A DNA stretch of 64,000 nucleotides, taken from NCBI RefSeq assembly GCF_039541915.1, contig NZ_BAABHD010000014.1, positions 89,264 through 153,263 on the forward strand. Direction: 5' to 3'. Both the position numbers and the translations under genes were made by a program. The notes under the pieces are model-generated. The model worked only from the letters and a program-made list of their open reading frames with translations, had not been told where the DNA came from and did no database searches. Each line of letters starts with the position of its first letter. Positions within the stretch are counted from its first letter, which is position 1. The DNA is from Nibrella saemangeumensis (GTDB taxonomy: Bacteria > Bacteroidota > Bacteroidia > Cytophagales > Spirosomataceae). Positions 34,611 through 43,558 of this stretch are shown here, in pieces.

Positions 34611-35010
34611 GGGTAAGCCCCTACGGGGCATTGGTGGCGCAGGCATGTGGCGGTGCTATTAACCGGTAGCCCCTACGGGGCAATGGTGTTTCCAAAAGGC
34701 TCGGTCTTTCTATTAACCGTCAGCTCCTCCGGAGCTAAATGGATCGGCTAACTACCCCGGAGGGTCAGGCGGCCGATGCCGCTTCCGGTTAAGAAGCTGT
34801 CGACTTCAATGCCACACCACTGCCCCGTAGGGGTTTACGGTTACTAGCACTGCCACGTTCCCGTCCAGCATTGCCCCGGAGGGATTTACGGTTAATAGCA
34901 CTGCCACATGCCTGCGCCACCAATACCCCGTAGGGGTTCACGGTTAATAGCACTGCCACGTTCCCGTACCACCATTGCCCCGTAGGGGCTGACGGCAATG
35001 CCGGTTAATA
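34611..35010. repeat. REP-like array right of the RAYT gene (eight units)
   Basis: Units of about 52 bp are arranged as two converging blocks. Forward cores lie near 34616, 34668 and 34722 (the last a variant, AGCTCCTCCGGAGCT). Reverse cores lie near 34754 (degenerate), 34821, 34872, 34924 and 34976, spaced 51-52 bp. The reverse unit reads TGCCCCGTAGGGG, then TTACGGTTAATAGCACTGCC, then a variable stretch. The core tetranucleotide alternates between GTAG and GGAG, both known REP tetranucleotides. No coding frame crosses this 530-bp gap between RAYT and hsdS. Confidence 0.8.
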
Positions 35011-35087
35011 GCTCAATAGCCTGCATCATTCCCTGTTATGCTGAAGATACAAACCTGGAAGGGCGACTCTTTTACAAAATAATGCTG

Positions 35088-36407
35088 CTAAAACAACGAC
35101 AACTGCTCACTCTTGCCTCCACGGACACGGGGCTGGCTGCTGGTTGGGGAATCGGATATGGCTTCTTCAACGGCCCAATCGTCCGGCACTTCGCTGACCA
35201 ACTTGCCGTCAAACGCCCGCTTCAGGATGCTTTGCCGCAGGGCTTCGGCCTGGGTTAGGCTTTGACGAATGGCGGCTTCCATAGCGTCGGCTTCGGATAG
35301 ACGGGCTTCGATTTCGGTGACGATGCGGGTTTGGGTTTCCAGACCGGGGAGAGGGATTGATACAGATTTTATATCAGCACCTGAGATACCTGATTGTCCC
35401 GCCGTAGTCCTGATCCGACTTCGGATAAATGTTCGTGATTCCCCTGAATTTGCGGTATAACAAACAAAATCTGGATTACAGAATTGTCCATTTAGTGTTA
35501 CTCGAATTAATTTATCCGGATGAACAATAGGGTCATTACTTCTCTGTCGGAAAACAGCACAAACTCCGGTGTAATCGATGCTACCATTATATCTTGTAAA
35601 CAGAAGATCACCGTCGGATAAAATATAAGAGCTGTATTCTTCTTTTTCTTCAAGAAATCGTACGTCATCGTAATAAACGTGATTAGGTCGTACTGCGCTT
35701 ATACGAAATATTTTAAGACCAGCTTCCCGATCAGGCTTGGCTGATATGCCGTTGCGGATTTTTAGAGAGATTTCTCCCAACCTCACCCGTTCCCATCCCG
35801 GATTGCTGAGGTAATGATGCAGTACCGCCTGCCTGTATGTCTTCAGCCGCTTCAGGGCGGTTTGCAACTCCTGCGTTCCGGCTTCCAGTTCAGAAAACAG
35901 TTCCTCAATTCGCTCAACGATCCGGCGCTGGATGGGGAGGGGTGGGAGGGGAATTGGTTGATCGAGTACATCGCTATTCCTTACTGCAGGATAGCTAGTA
36001 CCTCGTTGAATCTCGTTCAGAGGCCGGAGAAACTGCTCTGTTAAAACATAGTAAAACAAATAACTACTGTGCAGCTGGGTGCCTCCTCTAAGCACGCAAA
36101 ATCCTGTTGAGGCAATTTGATTATTGAGGATACCTGGAACTAAGGCTATATTTTTAAGGTAAGTCCGGACGGTTGAAAAAACTATGTCTCCTGCCTGAAC
36201 AATTTGCTGGGCTCGTGAAGGCGCATTCTGCCAGCTATATCTTTTCGGATTTACGATAGTGTATGTCTTGTTGTCAATCGCATCAATATCAATATAGGAG
36301 AACTCATCCGCCGGATTATTTAACTTACTTCCAGTTTTGTCTATTTTCAGACAAACTTCACTCAATTTTACCCACTTCCACCCTTCGGGCAACTGCACAT
36401 CGTTCAT
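35088..36407 (-). CDS. hsdS: Type I restriction-modification specificity subunit
   Basis: A 439-residue HsdS with two target-recognition domains. The first (about 8-160) ends in the conserved helix IQRRIVERIEELFSELEAGTQELQTALKRLKTYRQAVLHHYL (about 161-205). The second TRD (about 210-365) ends with the matching C-terminal helix TQTRIVTEIEARLSEADAMEAAIRQSL. The two TRDs differ, so the site should be bipartite and asymmetric. It begins 39 bp after the phospholipase gene. The sequence cannot tell the recognition site. Confidence 0.95.
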   Translation of the reverse strand: MNDVQLPEGWKWVKLSEVCLKIDKTGSKLNNPADEFSYIDIDAIDNKTYTIVNPKRYSWQNAPSRAQQIVQAGDIVFSTVRTYLKNIALVPGILNNQIASTGFCVLRGGTQLHSSYLFYYVLTEQFLRPLNEIQRGTSYPAVRNSDVLDQPIPLPPLPIQRRIVERIEELFSELEAGTQELQTALKRLKTYRQAVLHHYLSNPGWERVRLGEISLKIRNGISAKPDREAGLKIFRISAVRPNHVYYDDVRFLEEKEEYSSYILSDGDLLFTRYNGSIDYTGVCAVFRQRSNDPIVHPDKLIRVTLNGQFCNPDFVCYTANSGESRTFIRSRIRTTAGQSGISGADIKSVSIPLPGLETQTRIVTEIEARLSEADAMEAAIRQSLTQAEALRQSILKRAFDGKLVSEVPDDWAVEEAISDSPTSSQPRVRGGKSEQLSLF

Positions 36408-36446
36408 AGGTCAAAAAATTACGCGGCAAGATACGGATTCTGTTGT

Positions 36447-38240
36447 CTACTCCCTGACGAGGTCGTGGGCCTTGAGCTGAGCAGTGATCTGACTGTGGCT
36501 ATCCTCGGAGACTTTTGTGCTAAACCATGATACCAGAAGACGCTTGAAAAAGCCCAGCTTGAAATTGGCGAGTGTGAGCTTTTTAAGCCGGGATTCAATC
36601 TCGTTGGAGTTCTTGATTAACAGGTCTTCTATTTCGGGGTAGGTTAATGCGGGCCAGCTCGGTTCCGGCTCCTGATCCTGGTTTAAGCGGCCCTGTGGGT
36701 CCACATCCGGGATAATAGGCACAAATGTTCTTGGGCTGCTATCGCCGGAAGCCTGTTTACTGTATGTACCCGGCCCGGTATGTTGCAGGTGTTGGTATCC
36801 ATGGGCGAATATAGGATTATCAGCGTCAAGGGGAATCAGAAAATGTTTCCGCAGAAAGCTCTGACAGTTGTGGCGCCCCAACTGAAAATCATGCTCCCGG
36901 AACTTACGGGTAAGGAAACCACCAAAGCCGCCTAACGAGCCGCAGGCAATGGCCGCAGCCCCAAAAATCTTTCGGGACGGGTTGCTGCGATCATCGCGTG
37001 ATGGAGCAATCAGAAACTGACAATAGTTATTGGCCGATGCTGCTTTCTGGAGAACGTCGGCTTTGACAAGCAGCTCTGATCGCATCGTTTTGTACAATTC
37101 TTCGACAATTTCGCGCAGAGGGATATTTCGGTTGGGTACAGCGGGATCTTTACCCGGTACGCTCGGGAACGGATCAATCATGAGCACAGTACCCGGCGTC
37201 TGGCCGGCACCCGACCGCAGGTCGACCCCCCGCATTTGCAGCAGTTTGTCGGTAGTATCAAAAGGCTCATTATTGAGCATGCCCCCGTCTACGTTGAGGC
37301 TGCTGTAATTACCGTTCCGATCAACTCCGGCTGCGGGTGTAGCCGGGTCGTCGCTTAGCAGCTGCTTGACGATCCGGGGCTTTCCGTTGTTCCAATCCAC
37401 ATAAGGGTTAATGAGCGGATTGTCGTTGATGTACCTGACCGGCCGAACGACTTTACGCCAGCGCAGACCAATTGGAAATGCTCCGGTCGCTTTGGCACAA
37501 TCCCGAAGGGTATCGATACCTGTCTGACCGGACTCTTCAAACCAGAGGGGAATACGGCCGTCGTTCTGGTATGTTTTTCCAATCCGGAAATGGCCAAAAT
37601 CGCGGTGGGTGCGGGCCAGGTAGCGCGGAGCATTTTGATTGTCTGCCTGAGCGGCCAGGGATTTTTGACTATCGGCCAGGATGTTGCTGAATACAATTTC
37701 GGTGGTGAAACCGGTCAGATTGCTAAGCGAAAGGCAAAGCTCCAGATCATCGCTAATATAAGGTCGGACCACTTTTTCCCCGGCACCCAGGTTGAGAATC
37801 TCATCGGCTATTTTATCGACAAAGTTTGAGTTCAGCAGAGATGCACCCCCGTCGGTATCAATATCTGACGTTTTCAATAATTCGGGCAGCATTTCGTTGG
37901 CCGTAAGGTTGATCCAGGCTTCGTAAAGCTTGTTGTTGCCGGTAAAGTTTTTGTACTGGCCATTGGTGACGTGTTCAATTTTTCGTTGCAGTGCAGCCAG
38001 GGCTATAGCTGCGGCAATACCGCCGGCAGATGCGCCGGTAATGACGTTGATGACTACCTTATGTTGGGGAACGCTCTGCCGGATTGCCGGATCAGGGCTG
38101 TTCCGGGCCTGTTCCCAGCGGTCGAGCGCTTCGATCAGGTAATCCATAACACCGGCGGTATAGGCACCGGCCGAGATAGCTCCGGCCATACAGAGGCCGA
38201 GGTAAAAGGTAGGGGTTTGATCGGGGGCCTGGTCTGGCAT
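36447..38240 (-). CDS. Patatin-like phospholipase inside the R-M cluster
   Basis: A 597-residue patatin-fold protein. The oxyanion loop region reads GLCMAGAISAGAYTAGVMDYL (split as a glycine/alanine-rich loop at about 15-35), the nucleophile elbow GASAG places Ser71 as catalytic, and the dyad Asp is Asp318 in NVDGGMLNNEP. No signal peptide is seen, so it should act in the cytoplasm on membrane phospholipids. The C-terminal 250 residues have no motif I recognise. It lies 23 bp after hsdR and 39 bp before hsdS on the same strand, so it is probably co-transcribed with the R-M genes. Patatin-like phospholipases serve as membrane-attacking effectors in some anti-phage systems (CBASS CapV); no cyclase gene is present here. 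An unrelated lipid role is possible. Confidence 0.85.
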   Translation of the reverse strand: MPDQAPDQTPTFYLGLCMAGAISAGAYTAGVMDYLIEALDRWEQARNSPDPAIRQSVPQHKVVINVITGASAGGIAAAIALAALQRKIEHVTNGQYKNFTGNNKLYEAWINLTANEMLPELLKTSDIDTDGGASLLNSNFVDKIADEILNLGAGEKVVRPYISDDLELCLSLSNLTGFTTEIVFSNILADSQKSLAAQADNQNAPRYLARTHRDFGHFRIGKTYQNDGRIPLWFEESGQTGIDTLRDCAKATGAFPIGLRWRKVVRPVRYINDNPLINPYVDWNNGKPRIVKQLLSDDPATPAAGVDRNGNYSSLNVDGGMLNNEPFDTTDKLLQMRGVDLRSGAGQTPGTVLMIDPFPSVPGKDPAVPNRNIPLREIVEELYKTMRSELLVKADVLQKAASANNYCQFLIAPSRDDRSNPSRKIFGAAAIACGSLGGFGGFLTRKFREHDFQLGRHNCQSFLRKHFLIPLDADNPIFAHGYQHLQHTGPGTYSKQASGDSSPRTFVPIIPDVDPQGRLNQDQEPEPSWPALTYPEIEDLLIKNSNEIESRLKKLTLANFKLGFFKRLLVSWFSTKVSEDSHSQITAQLKAHDLVRE

Positions 38241-38263
38241 GCTCGTTACGGTTTATGGAGGGG

Positions 38264-41032
38264 TTACGCGGCTAAGTGCTCGTTCAGTTCGTCGATCAGG
38301 GCAAAAGTCTGGTCGCCGAAGAGCTTCCAGAGCCGGCCCAGACCACCCCGCTCGGCAAAGGGCGACAGCTCAAAATCGTCGCGGTCGAGGTGAATGGATT
38401 GGGCGATAAAGTCTTTCATCATGCGCAGCCACTCCATCTGCTCTTCGGTAAACTTCAGGGTACCGGCCTGCTTGCGGAATACCCAGTTCTGGAAGTTACG
38501 GTTGACAGTGATGTCGTAGGCCGTCAGCGCCGGGTCTATCTCCAGCACCCGGCGGATGAGCGACACCAGCGCAATCAGTTCGTTTTTGGGGCGGCTGCCG
38601 TTCACCGTTTCCAGCGCTTCGTAGGCCTGCCAGACGGTAGCGGGTGCCAGCAGCGGCTTATCCGCTTTTAACTTTTCCAACAGGCTTTTTATCATCTGGT
38701 GGGTGAGCTCGCGCCGGCGGTGGGGCTGGTTGTAAACGATCTGGAGTGCCGTGATTTCGTCGCGGTGCGCGTTGAGGTACGCCCGGAAATCCAGCAGGAC
38801 CTGGCCGGCTTTGTCGGTCTGGCTGGTCTGCCAGCCCGCATAGGTGACGGTGTCGGGGTTGACCACGTCGATCAGCTGCTCATGGCTGCGCCGGACGGTT
38901 TCGATGGCATCCATATACCCCGGCTGGTCGAAGACGGCTACGGCTTCGCGGATGAGCTGCTGCCGGACGGTCGAGAGGGTATCGTCGGTTATGGGTTCTC
39001 CATTCCCAGCCGTCTGATGTTTAGCGAGTGCTTCGGCTTTGTCGGGGTTGTAGGCATCCAGCAGGTCACTGACCACCCGGTTAATGGTTTTTCCCCCGGC
39101 GGCTTCGGTAAGCTGTTTGCGTTCGGCCGGGGAGAGCTGCTTTTCCAGCCGGGTCAGGCGGTTGGCCAGCGAGGTCAGCGTATCGTCACTGGTATCACCC
39201 ATTACCACGTTCATCATCAGATCCCGCAGCGACACGCCGGGTTTGCGCTCCAGCGGCCGGCTGTCGGTCTTCAGGGTTTGCTCAACACCGACGGCATCCA
39301 CCAGCACAAAATGCGTTTTGTTACCGTAGGCCGAGGGGGTTACCTTCCGCAGGTCGTCGGCGGGCATGGTGCGGGTACCCCGGCCTTTCATCTGTTCGTA
39401 ATAGGAGCGCGACTTTACATCGCGCATAAACAGCAGGCACTCAAGGGCCTTTACATCGGTGCCGGTGGCAATCATGTCGACGGTTACGGCAATGCGCGGG
39501 TAATAGGCCGTGCGGAACTGCTGCAGCACTTCCGAGGGTTTTTCCCCGCCATTCTTGCCGACGCTGTAGGTGACTTTCTTGCAGAAGTCGTTGCGCTCGG
39601 CAAACTCTTCGCGCACGGTGCGGATGATGTCGTCGGCGTGAAAATCACTCTTGGCGAAGATCAGCGTTTTGGGCACTTCGGTGCGGCCGGGAAAGATCTC
39701 CGGCAGCTTTTCTTTGAACGTCCGGATTACGGTGCGTATCTGGTCGGGGTTCACCACGTCGCGGTCCAGGGCCGTCGCCGTATAGGTGGTATCTTCGTCG
39801 ACCTGCTCCCAGCGTTTGCGCCGGGTGAGCCGGTCGCGTTTATCGACCCATTCGCCCGCTTTCACCACGGCCCCGTTGCGGGTAATTTCGGTTTCGATGG
39901 TATACACATCAAACGGCACGTTGACGCCATCGGCCACGGCCCGCTCGTAGGTGTATTCGCTGACGACGTTGCGGTTAAAGAAGGCGAAGGTGCGCTTATC
40001 GGGCGTAGCGGTCAGGCCGACCAGAAAGGCATCGAAGTAGTCGAGGACCTGCTTCCATTCGTTATAAATGCTGCGGTGGCACTCGTCGATGATAATAAAG
40101 TCGAATGTCTCAATAGGTACCCTGGGGTTATACGCAACTTCCCGTGCTTTGCCCGTCGGTTTGGTTTCGTTGAGCGATTGCTCCTCGGCGGCTTCCTCCA
40201 GTTCTTCGCCCCGCAGGATGGAGTACATCCGCTGAATGGTGGAGATACAGACCTGCGCCGACTCATCGATGTATGACGATTTGAGCCGCTGCACCCCGTA
40301 GAGTTCGGTAAACTTGCGCCGGTCGTCGTTCGGCATAAACGCCTGAAACTCCTGCTCTGCCTGTTCGCCCAGGTTTTTAGTGTCAACCAGAAACAGGATG
40401 CGTTTAGCCCTGCCGAACTTCAGCAGCCGGTACACGGTGGTAATCGCTGTGAAGGTCTTACCCGAACCGGTGGCCATCTGCACCAGGGCACGGGGGCGGT
40501 TCTCGGCAAAAGAGCGTTCCAGATTGGTGATGGCCGTAATCTGACAGTCGCGCAGGCCTTCGGGGTTCAGGGGTGGAAACTGCCGCAGGCGCTGGCGGAG
40601 GGGTTGCGGTTGTTTGAGCCAGTCGCGGAGGCTTTCTGGCCGGTGAAATGAGAAAAAGTCGCGGGCGCGGGGTGCCGGGTCGGCGGTGTCGGTAAAGTGC
40701 GTTTCCGCGCCCGTCGATTCGTACAGAAACCGCAGCGGCTCACGCGGCTGGTCTGGTTGTGTAATCCATTTGAGCCGGCTGGTCGCGTACCGCACCGACT
40801 GCTCCTCCACCGGCGTCAGAACGGTGCCTTCGGGCTTGGCTTCAATGATGCCAACGGGCCGGCGGTCAACAAACAGCACGTAATCGGCCGGGCCGGAGTC
40901 GGTTGGGTATTCGCGGACGGCCACGCCCGGCCCGGCGGCCAGGTTCAGTTGTTTCAGGCTTTGCACGGTCCAGCCGGCGTTAACCAGCATTCGGTCAATC
41001 TGCTGGCGGGCCAGGGCTTCGGGGGTCAGCAT
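38264..41032 (-). CDS. hsdR: Type I restriction endonuclease motor/nuclease subunit
   Basis: A 922-residue HsdR (from the ATG at 41032). The N-terminal nuclease domain has the PD-(D/E)xK pattern with Asp50 in GPADYVLFVD and Glu64-Ala-Lys66 in GIIEAK. The SF2 helicase motor has Walker A ATGSGKT at 187-193, DECH in the motif II IIDECHRSIY, and later RecA-like motifs (AVTVDMIATGTDVKALECLLF, MKGRGTR). The C-terminal region is the HsdR_C-type helical domain. An in-frame ATG at 41089 would add 19 residues without recognisable similarity. It is the first gene of the cluster, the reverse of the more common M-S-R order. Confidence 0.95.
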   Translation of the reverse strand: MLTPEALARQQIDRMLVNAGWTVQSLKQLNLAAGPGVAVREYPTDSGPADYVLFVDRRPVGIIEAKPEGTVLTPVEEQSVRYATSRLKWITQPDQPREPLRFLYESTGAETHFTDTADPAPRARDFFSFHRPESLRDWLKQPQPLRQRLRQFPPLNPEGLRDCQITAITNLERSFAENRPRALVQMATGSGKTFTAITTVYRLLKFGRAKRILFLVDTKNLGEQAEQEFQAFMPNDDRRKFTELYGVQRLKSSYIDESAQVCISTIQRMYSILRGEELEEAAEEQSLNETKPTGKAREVAYNPRVPIETFDFIIIDECHRSIYNEWKQVLDYFDAFLVGLTATPDKRTFAFFNRNVVSEYTYERAVADGVNVPFDVYTIETEITRNGAVVKAGEWVDKRDRLTRRKRWEQVDEDTTYTATALDRDVVNPDQIRTVIRTFKEKLPEIFPGRTEVPKTLIFAKSDFHADDIIRTVREEFAERNDFCKKVTYSVGKNGGEKPSEVLQQFRTAYYPRIAVTVDMIATGTDVKALECLLFMRDVKSRSYYEQMKGRGTRTMPADDLRKVTPSAYGNKTHFVLVDAVGVEQTLKTDSRPLERKPGVSLRDLMMNVVMGDTSDDTLTSLANRLTRLEKQLSPAERKQLTEAAGGKTINRVVSDLLDAYNPDKAEALAKHQTAGNGEPITDDTLSTVRQQLIREAVAVFDQPGYMDAIETVRRSHEQLIDVVNPDTVTYAGWQTSQTDKAGQVLLDFRAYLNAHRDEITALQIVYNQPHRRRELTHQMIKSLLEKLKADKPLLAPATVWQAYEALETVNGSRPKNELIALVSLIRRVLEIDPALTAYDITVNRNFQNWVFRKQAGTLKFTEEQMEWLRMMKDFIAQSIHLDRDDFELSPFAERGGLGRLWKLFGDQTFALIDELNEHLAA

Positions 41033-41197
41033 GGAAGGGGTTACGATTGAGCAGGTAATGTACAATCCCGCGCCCGAATATGAAAACATGTTGAGTAAAA
41101 GGTATACCGCCTGATGATACTATGGGCTATTTACCAGGTGGTTTTTGCGCTATGAGCCGGCTTTCTACAGCCGTGATGGGCAGGGCAGCAACAATGA

Positions 41198-41254
41198 GCC
41201 GTCTATGTTTGGCCGACCAGCTTTTAACTGGCTGACAGGCTCAACATAGACGGC
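41198..41254 (-). terminator. Inverted repeat after the metallopeptidase gene
   Basis: Perfect 12-bp arms GCCGTCTATGTT (41198-41209) and AACATAGACGGC (41243-41254) enclose a second small stem CCAG/CTGG. It lies just after the minus-strand stop at 41272 and before hsdR, so a terminator or 3' protective structure is likely. There is no T-run. Confidence 0.45.
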
Positions 41255-41271
41255 AACGGGACAAACTGTCT

Positions 41272-42438
41272 TTACTGCTGGAGAATCAGAGGAAGTTGTG
41301 CTTCAAAGAGGGTAGCAAACTCCTGAGCCGTTAAAATATGTCCTTGCTTTTGGGCATCATTTGCCAGATTATAAGCCCATTCGGCAGCCGCCATTTGTTG
41401 GGTGGGTGTTCCGCGATGCTGGTAGTAATCCGGATAGCAGTCGCCGATATTGTAGAAAATCTGAAGAAACTGCTGAACCCGTTTCCATTGCATAGCGGCC
41501 CCTCTGGCATGTGATAAGTAGTAAGCCGCGTAGGCACTGGCCATCAATTCCTGCATGCGGACAAACTCAGGGCCATTGCCCTCATATTGACCTGACTGAA
41601 TCTGGATCTGATGGCCAAACTCGTGAGCCAACAATACCTGGGGCGCTACATCCCCGTACCCTATGGCCGCAAAACCCTCCAATACGCCATCCCCTATTAC
41701 CGTCCGCGAAGGAGTTCCGCCAAAAGACATGGTAAAAAAGGTCAGGAAGGGATGATCGCCATTCCGGAATTGTGGGTATGCAGTAAGCAACGCTAAGATA
41801 TAATCGGCCGTACTCCCGGCTGTTGCCTCGTCAAACTGTAATACTGTCATGTACATATTGATCAAAGCCTCCCGATCACGTAAAACGCTTCCATGCGCAC
41901 CAACCACCTCAATTTGATCAGATTCGATGCCCCAGAAGCGTTTCAGATCTTTGCTTGTTTTGGTAATTAGCTGCGTGTACTCACCATGACGTCCAAAATA
42001 TTCATTTTCTGAATTAGTGCTGAAACCCGCACTCCAAAGGGGTAACCAATACAGCACGTTCCAATTCGCGTGAAGCCAAACCTCCTCCGTCCAGTTGGCA
42101 AGCTCACTGTCCAGCCATTGATTGATGGGTGGGTTGAAATCACAGGAAACAGATTCTGCTGTATTTAAAGTACCGGGCGTCCGCTTTCGATATGGTGGTT
42201 GATGTTTTGATAACTTGCTGACCTGCTGCTCAAGGCGCTTTTGAAAATCAGCCGGCAGGGCGGCTCTCATTTTGTCCAGTTTTGCTTTTAACTCGGGAGA
42301 AAGCCGGGCGGATTGCCTGGCCGATGGTTGGCTCCTGAGGGGGGAGGTGTCTGGCGCGATACGACTATCTTCTTTACAGCCGGTAACGGTAACAAAAGCG
42401 ATGATGATAAGGGTCAGCAGAAGTTTGAGTGTTTTCAT
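41272..42438 (-). CDS. Lipoprotein with HExxH zinc-metallopeptidase motif
   Basis: A 388-residue lipoprotein with lipobox VTGC (Cys21). The zinc motif HEFGH is at 272-276 (LLAHEFGHQIQIQSG), and a later HRGTPTQQMAAAEWA resembles the second conserved block of YpfJ-like neutral zinc peptidases. The 100-residue stretch after the lipobox is charged and helical (LSPELKAKLDKMRAALPADFQKRLEQQV) and may be a linker or pro-region. It should act at the cell envelope. No target can be read from context. It ends the run of minus-strand surface genes; a hairpin separates it from hsdR. Confidence 0.8.
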   Translation of the reverse strand: MKTLKLLLTLIIIAFVTVTGCKEDSRIAPDTSPLRSQPSARQSARLSPELKAKLDKMRAALPADFQKRLEQQVSKLSKHQPPYRKRTPGTLNTAESVSCDFNPPINQWLDSELANWTEEVWLHANWNVLYWLPLWSAGFSTNSENEYFGRHGEYTQLITKTSKDLKRFWGIESDQIEVVGAHGSVLRDREALINMYMTVLQFDEATAGSTADYILALLTAYPQFRNGDHPFLTFFTMSFGGTPSRTVIGDGVLEGFAAIGYGDVAPQVLLAHEFGHQIQIQSGQYEGNGPEFVRMQELMASAYAAYYLSHARGAAMQWKRVQQFLQIFYNIGDCYPDYYQHRGTPTQQMAAAEWAYNLANDAQKQGHILTAQEFATLFEAQLPLILQQ

Positions 42439-42495
42439 AATTACTGGTTCTTTAACTTTATAGAATAGACGTATGTAATTGATTGTAAGCTATTT

Positions 42496-43404
42496 TCACT
42501 GGCGTGTTTGGGCCGGGGTATATTCGTAGTTACTGCGTCTGATAAATGGCTGGTTTGTATCGGTATATTCTTTTACGATGCGTTCAGTTGGTAACCCCTG
42601 GGCGTTGACCTGGACGGTGGTGGTGCTCTCCATCAGCGTACGCAGACCTACATAGTTGCCTTTGAATACCTCGCCAATCTGGGTAATCACCTTGTTGTAG
42701 GCACGCCAGCCGTAGACGGGCGGTTCCTCAACGTAGGTCAGGAAGTGCCGCGTAATATCGAAGGGTACGCCTTTCCAGTTGCTGTACGGATTTCGGATGG
42801 AGGCATCCGGATTGTTCAGTTGAATTTGGTAGTCTACCCGGCCGTTGGAGATAAAGTCAGCAAGCATATAGGTGCCTGTTTTGTCCAGGCTGAATCGGAC
42901 ATGATAAGCCGACAGGCTGATGTCGTCCCAATGCCGGCTACCCACCATTTCGGTAACCTGCCCCTGGCTGTTGGTGGTGACGTCGTAGCGGTAAATGAGT
43001 GAACCCCGCTCATAAAACTCCACCTTAAAAAGCTTTCTGTTGCTGTACGAATATGTTTCGTAAGCGGGATTACCCCCAAACCGGTCTACTCTGGCGAGCA
43101 GTCCATCTGGAGTATAGCTTAGGGTTGCGCCCTGCGAAGTAGGGTTCTGTTCGTTGAATAATGTTGACTGACGGATGTATTTCACCAGGTATCCGTCGGC
43201 ATTATACGTAAAGGTGGTGGTGCTGCTTAACCGAGGTACGCCCTCGTTGTATCCCTCGGTGTAAACAACCTTTGTCAGTTGATGGCTGGTAGTAACCGGA
43301 GTAGCCGGGTTCAGTTCAGAGTTGGCCGGTTTTGGTTCATTGCCCTGACAGCCGAACAGCAGGTTCAGCAACAGGACGATTGGGAGGAGGAAAGCCGTTT
43401 TCAT
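42496..43404 (-). CDS. Lipoprotein with YD/RHS-like beta repeats
   Basis: A 302-residue lipoprotein, lipobox LFGC (Cys19). The body is a beta-strand-rich chain with repeated YNADGYLVKY, YTPDGLLARVDRF, YSYSNRKLFKVEFY and TNSQGQVTEMV units, similar to the strands of RHS/YD-type or DUF4595-like domains. No catalytic motif is visible. About 75 bp upstream of the ATG is the first of three TTTTGGGACA direct-repeat elements found in the window, which suggests control by the hybrid sensors to the right. It lies after the outer-membrane barrel gene on the same strand. Confidence 0.7.
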   Translation of the reverse strand: MKTAFLLPIVLLLNLLFGCQGNEPKPANSELNPATPVTTSHQLTKVVYTEGYNEGVPRLSSTTTFTYNADGYLVKYIRQSTLFNEQNPTSQGATLSYTPDGLLARVDRFGGNPAYETYSYSNRKLFKVEFYERGSLIYRYDVTTNSQGQVTEMVGSRHWDDISLSAYHVRFSLDKTGTYMLADFISNGRVDYQIQLNNPDASIRNPYSNWKGVPFDITRHFLTYVEEPPVYGWRAYNKVITQIGEVFKGNYVGLRTLMESTTTVQVNAQGLPTERIVKEYTDTNQPFIRRSNYEYTPAQTRQ

Positions 43405-43479
43405 TGTTTTAACGTTTTCGGGTTGACCGATTGAAAACCTGAGTCAAACCTCGCCAAACCGCTAAAAACGGCCGTTCAG

Positions 43480-43511
43480 TTTTGGGACAAAAGGCTTTGA
43501 TTTTGGGACAA
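43480..43511 (-). promoter_or_regulatory. HTCS-type direct-repeat element, copy 1
   Basis: TTTTGGGACAA occurs at 43480-43490 and again at 43501-43511, a 21-bp period (two DNA turns). The 10 bp between the halves are AAGGCTTTGA. The full 32 bp are identical to the copy at 48853-48884. It is 75 bp upstream of the lipoprotein start at 43404. Confidence 0.7.
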
Positions 43512-43558
43512 GCTTCGCTCGTAATGGTTTTACAGCTGCATATCAGGTAGCTGTTCGC

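Noticed and set aside
34611..35010. CRISPR-like spacing of repeats
   Set aside because: Units are about 52 bp with both orientations, degenerate cores and similar 'spacer' sequence, and there is a RAYT but no cas gene. REP array is the better call.
38699..40276. 525-codon open frame on the plus strand
   Set aside because: It is antisense to hsdR, which has clear helicase and nuclease motifs. The product is His/Gly/Val-rich without any motif, as expected from GC-rich codon bias.
41198..41254. Possible insertion-sequence ends
   Set aside because: The 12-bp arms are only 33 bp apart with no transposase between them, so a hairpin is more likely.
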